From JABDBL01 sp963845445 (GTDB lineage: Bacteria; Cyanobacteriota; Vampirovibrionia; Obscuribacterales; Obscuribacteraceae), in NCBI GenBank assembly GCA_963845445.1, contig CAWJSE010000002.1:3348001-3412000 (forward strand): 64,000 nt of DNA, in the 5' to 3' direction. Below the pieces are notes generated by a model. The model was given only the letters and a program-made list of their open reading frames with translations. It had not been told where the DNA came from and searched no databases. The position numbers were made by a program, and so were the translations under genes. The stretch's first letter is position 1; every line of letters begins with the position of its first letter. Positions 63,246 through 64,000 of this stretch are shown in pieces.

Positions 63246-63605
63246 AGACGCTATTTTCGAAGCAAAAAGATTACCTGTGAGTTCTAACCAGCCATGGTTG
63301 AGGCGCGGACAGATCGAATCCCTAGAGAATCAGCTTGACGCTATTAAAGGCGAGGTAAAAGAATATGAGATGCTGAAATCAGGTAAAACGAAACTGGCTT
63401 CTTTGGATACAGTCTCGAAACTTCCCGTACTTTTGATCAAATGGCGTATAGCCAATAATTGGACGCAAAGGGACTTATCAAAAGGCTTGGCTTAGCAGAA
63501 CAGCAAATCCAAAAGTATGAAAATACCAATTATTCTACAGCCACTTTGGCGACTATAAGCCGGATTGCTGAAGCTCTGCAACAAAGGCTTTCGGAGCAGG
63601 CTTAG
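63190..63605 (+). pseudogene. XRE-family helix-turn-helix protein, frameshifted
   Basis: MIKNEKQYKISKSWIRKFED followed by a helical linker and the HTH start LPVLLIKWRIANNWTQRDLSKGL. The frame stops at 63495, while the next frame continues GLAEQQIQKYENTNYSTATL and RIAEALQQRLSEQA to 63605. Joined, it is a normal HigA/XRE-type regulator of about 138 aa, the usual antitoxin-like partner of DUF6932 genes. One indel separates the halves at about 63486. Confidence 0.7.
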
Positions 63606-63800
63606 AATTGACCGGCTGAAAACGGAAAAAAGAAAGTCATAAAATAAACCCTGTAAATTAAAAGAAAAGCAAATAAAAATGGGGGAATCGCCCAACCAAA
63701 GGTTTGATTTAAGAGCAAGCCTTCAGCTGAGCAATTCCTCCTGATCACTTCGTTTTGATCAACTTTGGTACTTTCGGGACATCTCAGCAAATTGCTCCTA

Positions 63801-64000
63801 CTACCGAGTCACCGCTAGCGCTTTTTGCAGAAAGCGCAAAAGCATTTCTCGGTGAGCGTATGCACCTCTCACGCTCAGAATGTGCTTTTCGCCCGGCAGG
63901 TAGAGAGTTTCCATCTCTCTACCCGCCGCCCTTAGCCTGCTTTCGAGCGCCTGGCTGCGCTGTGGCGACCATTTGTCACTGTGTTCCCCATCTTCTAAAC
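63801..64000 (-). CDS. C-terminal end of a prolyl-oligopeptidase-like hydrolase, cut by the window edge
   Basis: Open frame on the minus strand from the window edge to a TAG at 63801. The visible 66 residues end ...ETLYLPGEKHILSVRGAYAH then REMLLRFLQKALAVTR. The form (long helix, YLPGEKH with a likely catalytic His, REMLLRFLQKAL) is like the end of S9-type or alpha/beta hydrolases (typically YPGEGHGF...R...L..FL..HL). GC-rich codon use like the foreign blocks. The rest lies outside. Confidence 0.5.
   Translation of the reverse strand, partial: LEDGEHSDKWSPQRSQALESRLRAAGREMETLYLPGEKHILSVRGAYAHREMLLRFLQKALAVTR

Noticed and set aside
63803..63865. Structured RNA (nested hairpins) at the right edge
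   Set aside because: The minus strand is a well-formed protein C-terminus, so the pairing is probably incidental to the coding sequence.

Overview
The window is bacterial and visibly mosaic. An AT-rich backbone carries ordinary housekeeping genes: triose-phosphate isomerase, a split RibD pair, lipoyl synthase, TrpRS, a complete trpEGDCFBA operon and a DAHP synthase. It is interrupted by nine or so GC-rich blocks with different codon use, strong AGGAGG-type ribosome binding sites, frequent GTG starts and hairpin terminators. The blocks lie at about 1.6-3.8, 8.3-9.07, 13.8-15.4, 20.4-21.7, 27.7-37.8, 46.7-47.4, 54.5-58.7 and 62.3-63.0 kb, and from 63.8 kb to the window edge. The host lineage cannot be fixed from sequence alone. 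Gene content and the heavy IS and toxin-antitoxin load would suit a lineage such as Vampirovibrionia/Melainabacteria, but that is a guess. The GC-rich blocks are either horizontally acquired cassettes or assembly chimerism, and long-read mapping across the junctions decides which.

Layout. 0-1.4 kb: integrase next to tRNA-Ser and a 15-bp tandem repeat. 1.6-3.8 kb: GC-rich block with an esterase-like gene and small proteins. 4.0-6.8 kb: an IS66 element inserted exactly at the stop codon of an IS1595 transposase. 7-13.5 kb: tpiA, a GC-rich cassette, the ribD halves, lipA and a TPR protein. 13.8-15.4 kb: GC-rich small genes. 15.5-19.8 kb: an orphan AbrB antitoxin and a LysM/repeat protein pair that may be one frameshifted gene. 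20.4-25.1 kb: a GC-rich secreted protein, an IS3 element and a cluster of toxin-antitoxin modules and their wrecks. 24.2-27.6 kb: trpS, its partial duplicates and an S66 peptidase. 27.7-37.8 kb: a GC-rich, one-strand operon of AsnRS-like, S66 peptidase, methyltransferase, LeuRS, ProRS-like and MetRS genes with small membrane proteins. 38.3-41.1 kb: a methyltransferase and a convergent pair of paralogues, one fused to a GNAT domain. 41.5-46.4 kb: a trpS fragment, mazEF and a tandem IS66 dimer. 47.4-54.3 kb: the trp operon with a Trp-leader attenuator. 54.5-58.7 kb: GC-rich hypothetical genes. 59-61.9 kb: a RelBE-type module, a second IS3 copy and a DAHP synthase with its own Trp-leader attenuator. 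62.3-64 kb: a small GC-rich gene, a broken HTH gene and the tail of a hydrolase.

Functional links. The trp operon and the DAHP synthase gene have near-identical leader peptides with tandem Trp codons, followed by mutually exclusive RNA hairpins. The entry step of the shikimate pathway and the Trp branch are therefore probably co-regulated by charged tRNA-Trp. The 27.7-37.8 kb operon unites several aminoacyl-tRNA synthetase-like proteins with an MccF-type S66 peptidase. A second S66 gene of different base composition lies beside trpS. This resembles an immunity or resistance island against aminoacyl-adenylate antibiotics, although a transferred block of foreign housekeeping genes is the main alternative.

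Single-base frameshifts interrupt many genes (trpE, trpD, trpC, metG, the S66 peptidase, several GC-rich hypotheticals), often near homopolymers. Indel sequencing errors are as likely as true decay.
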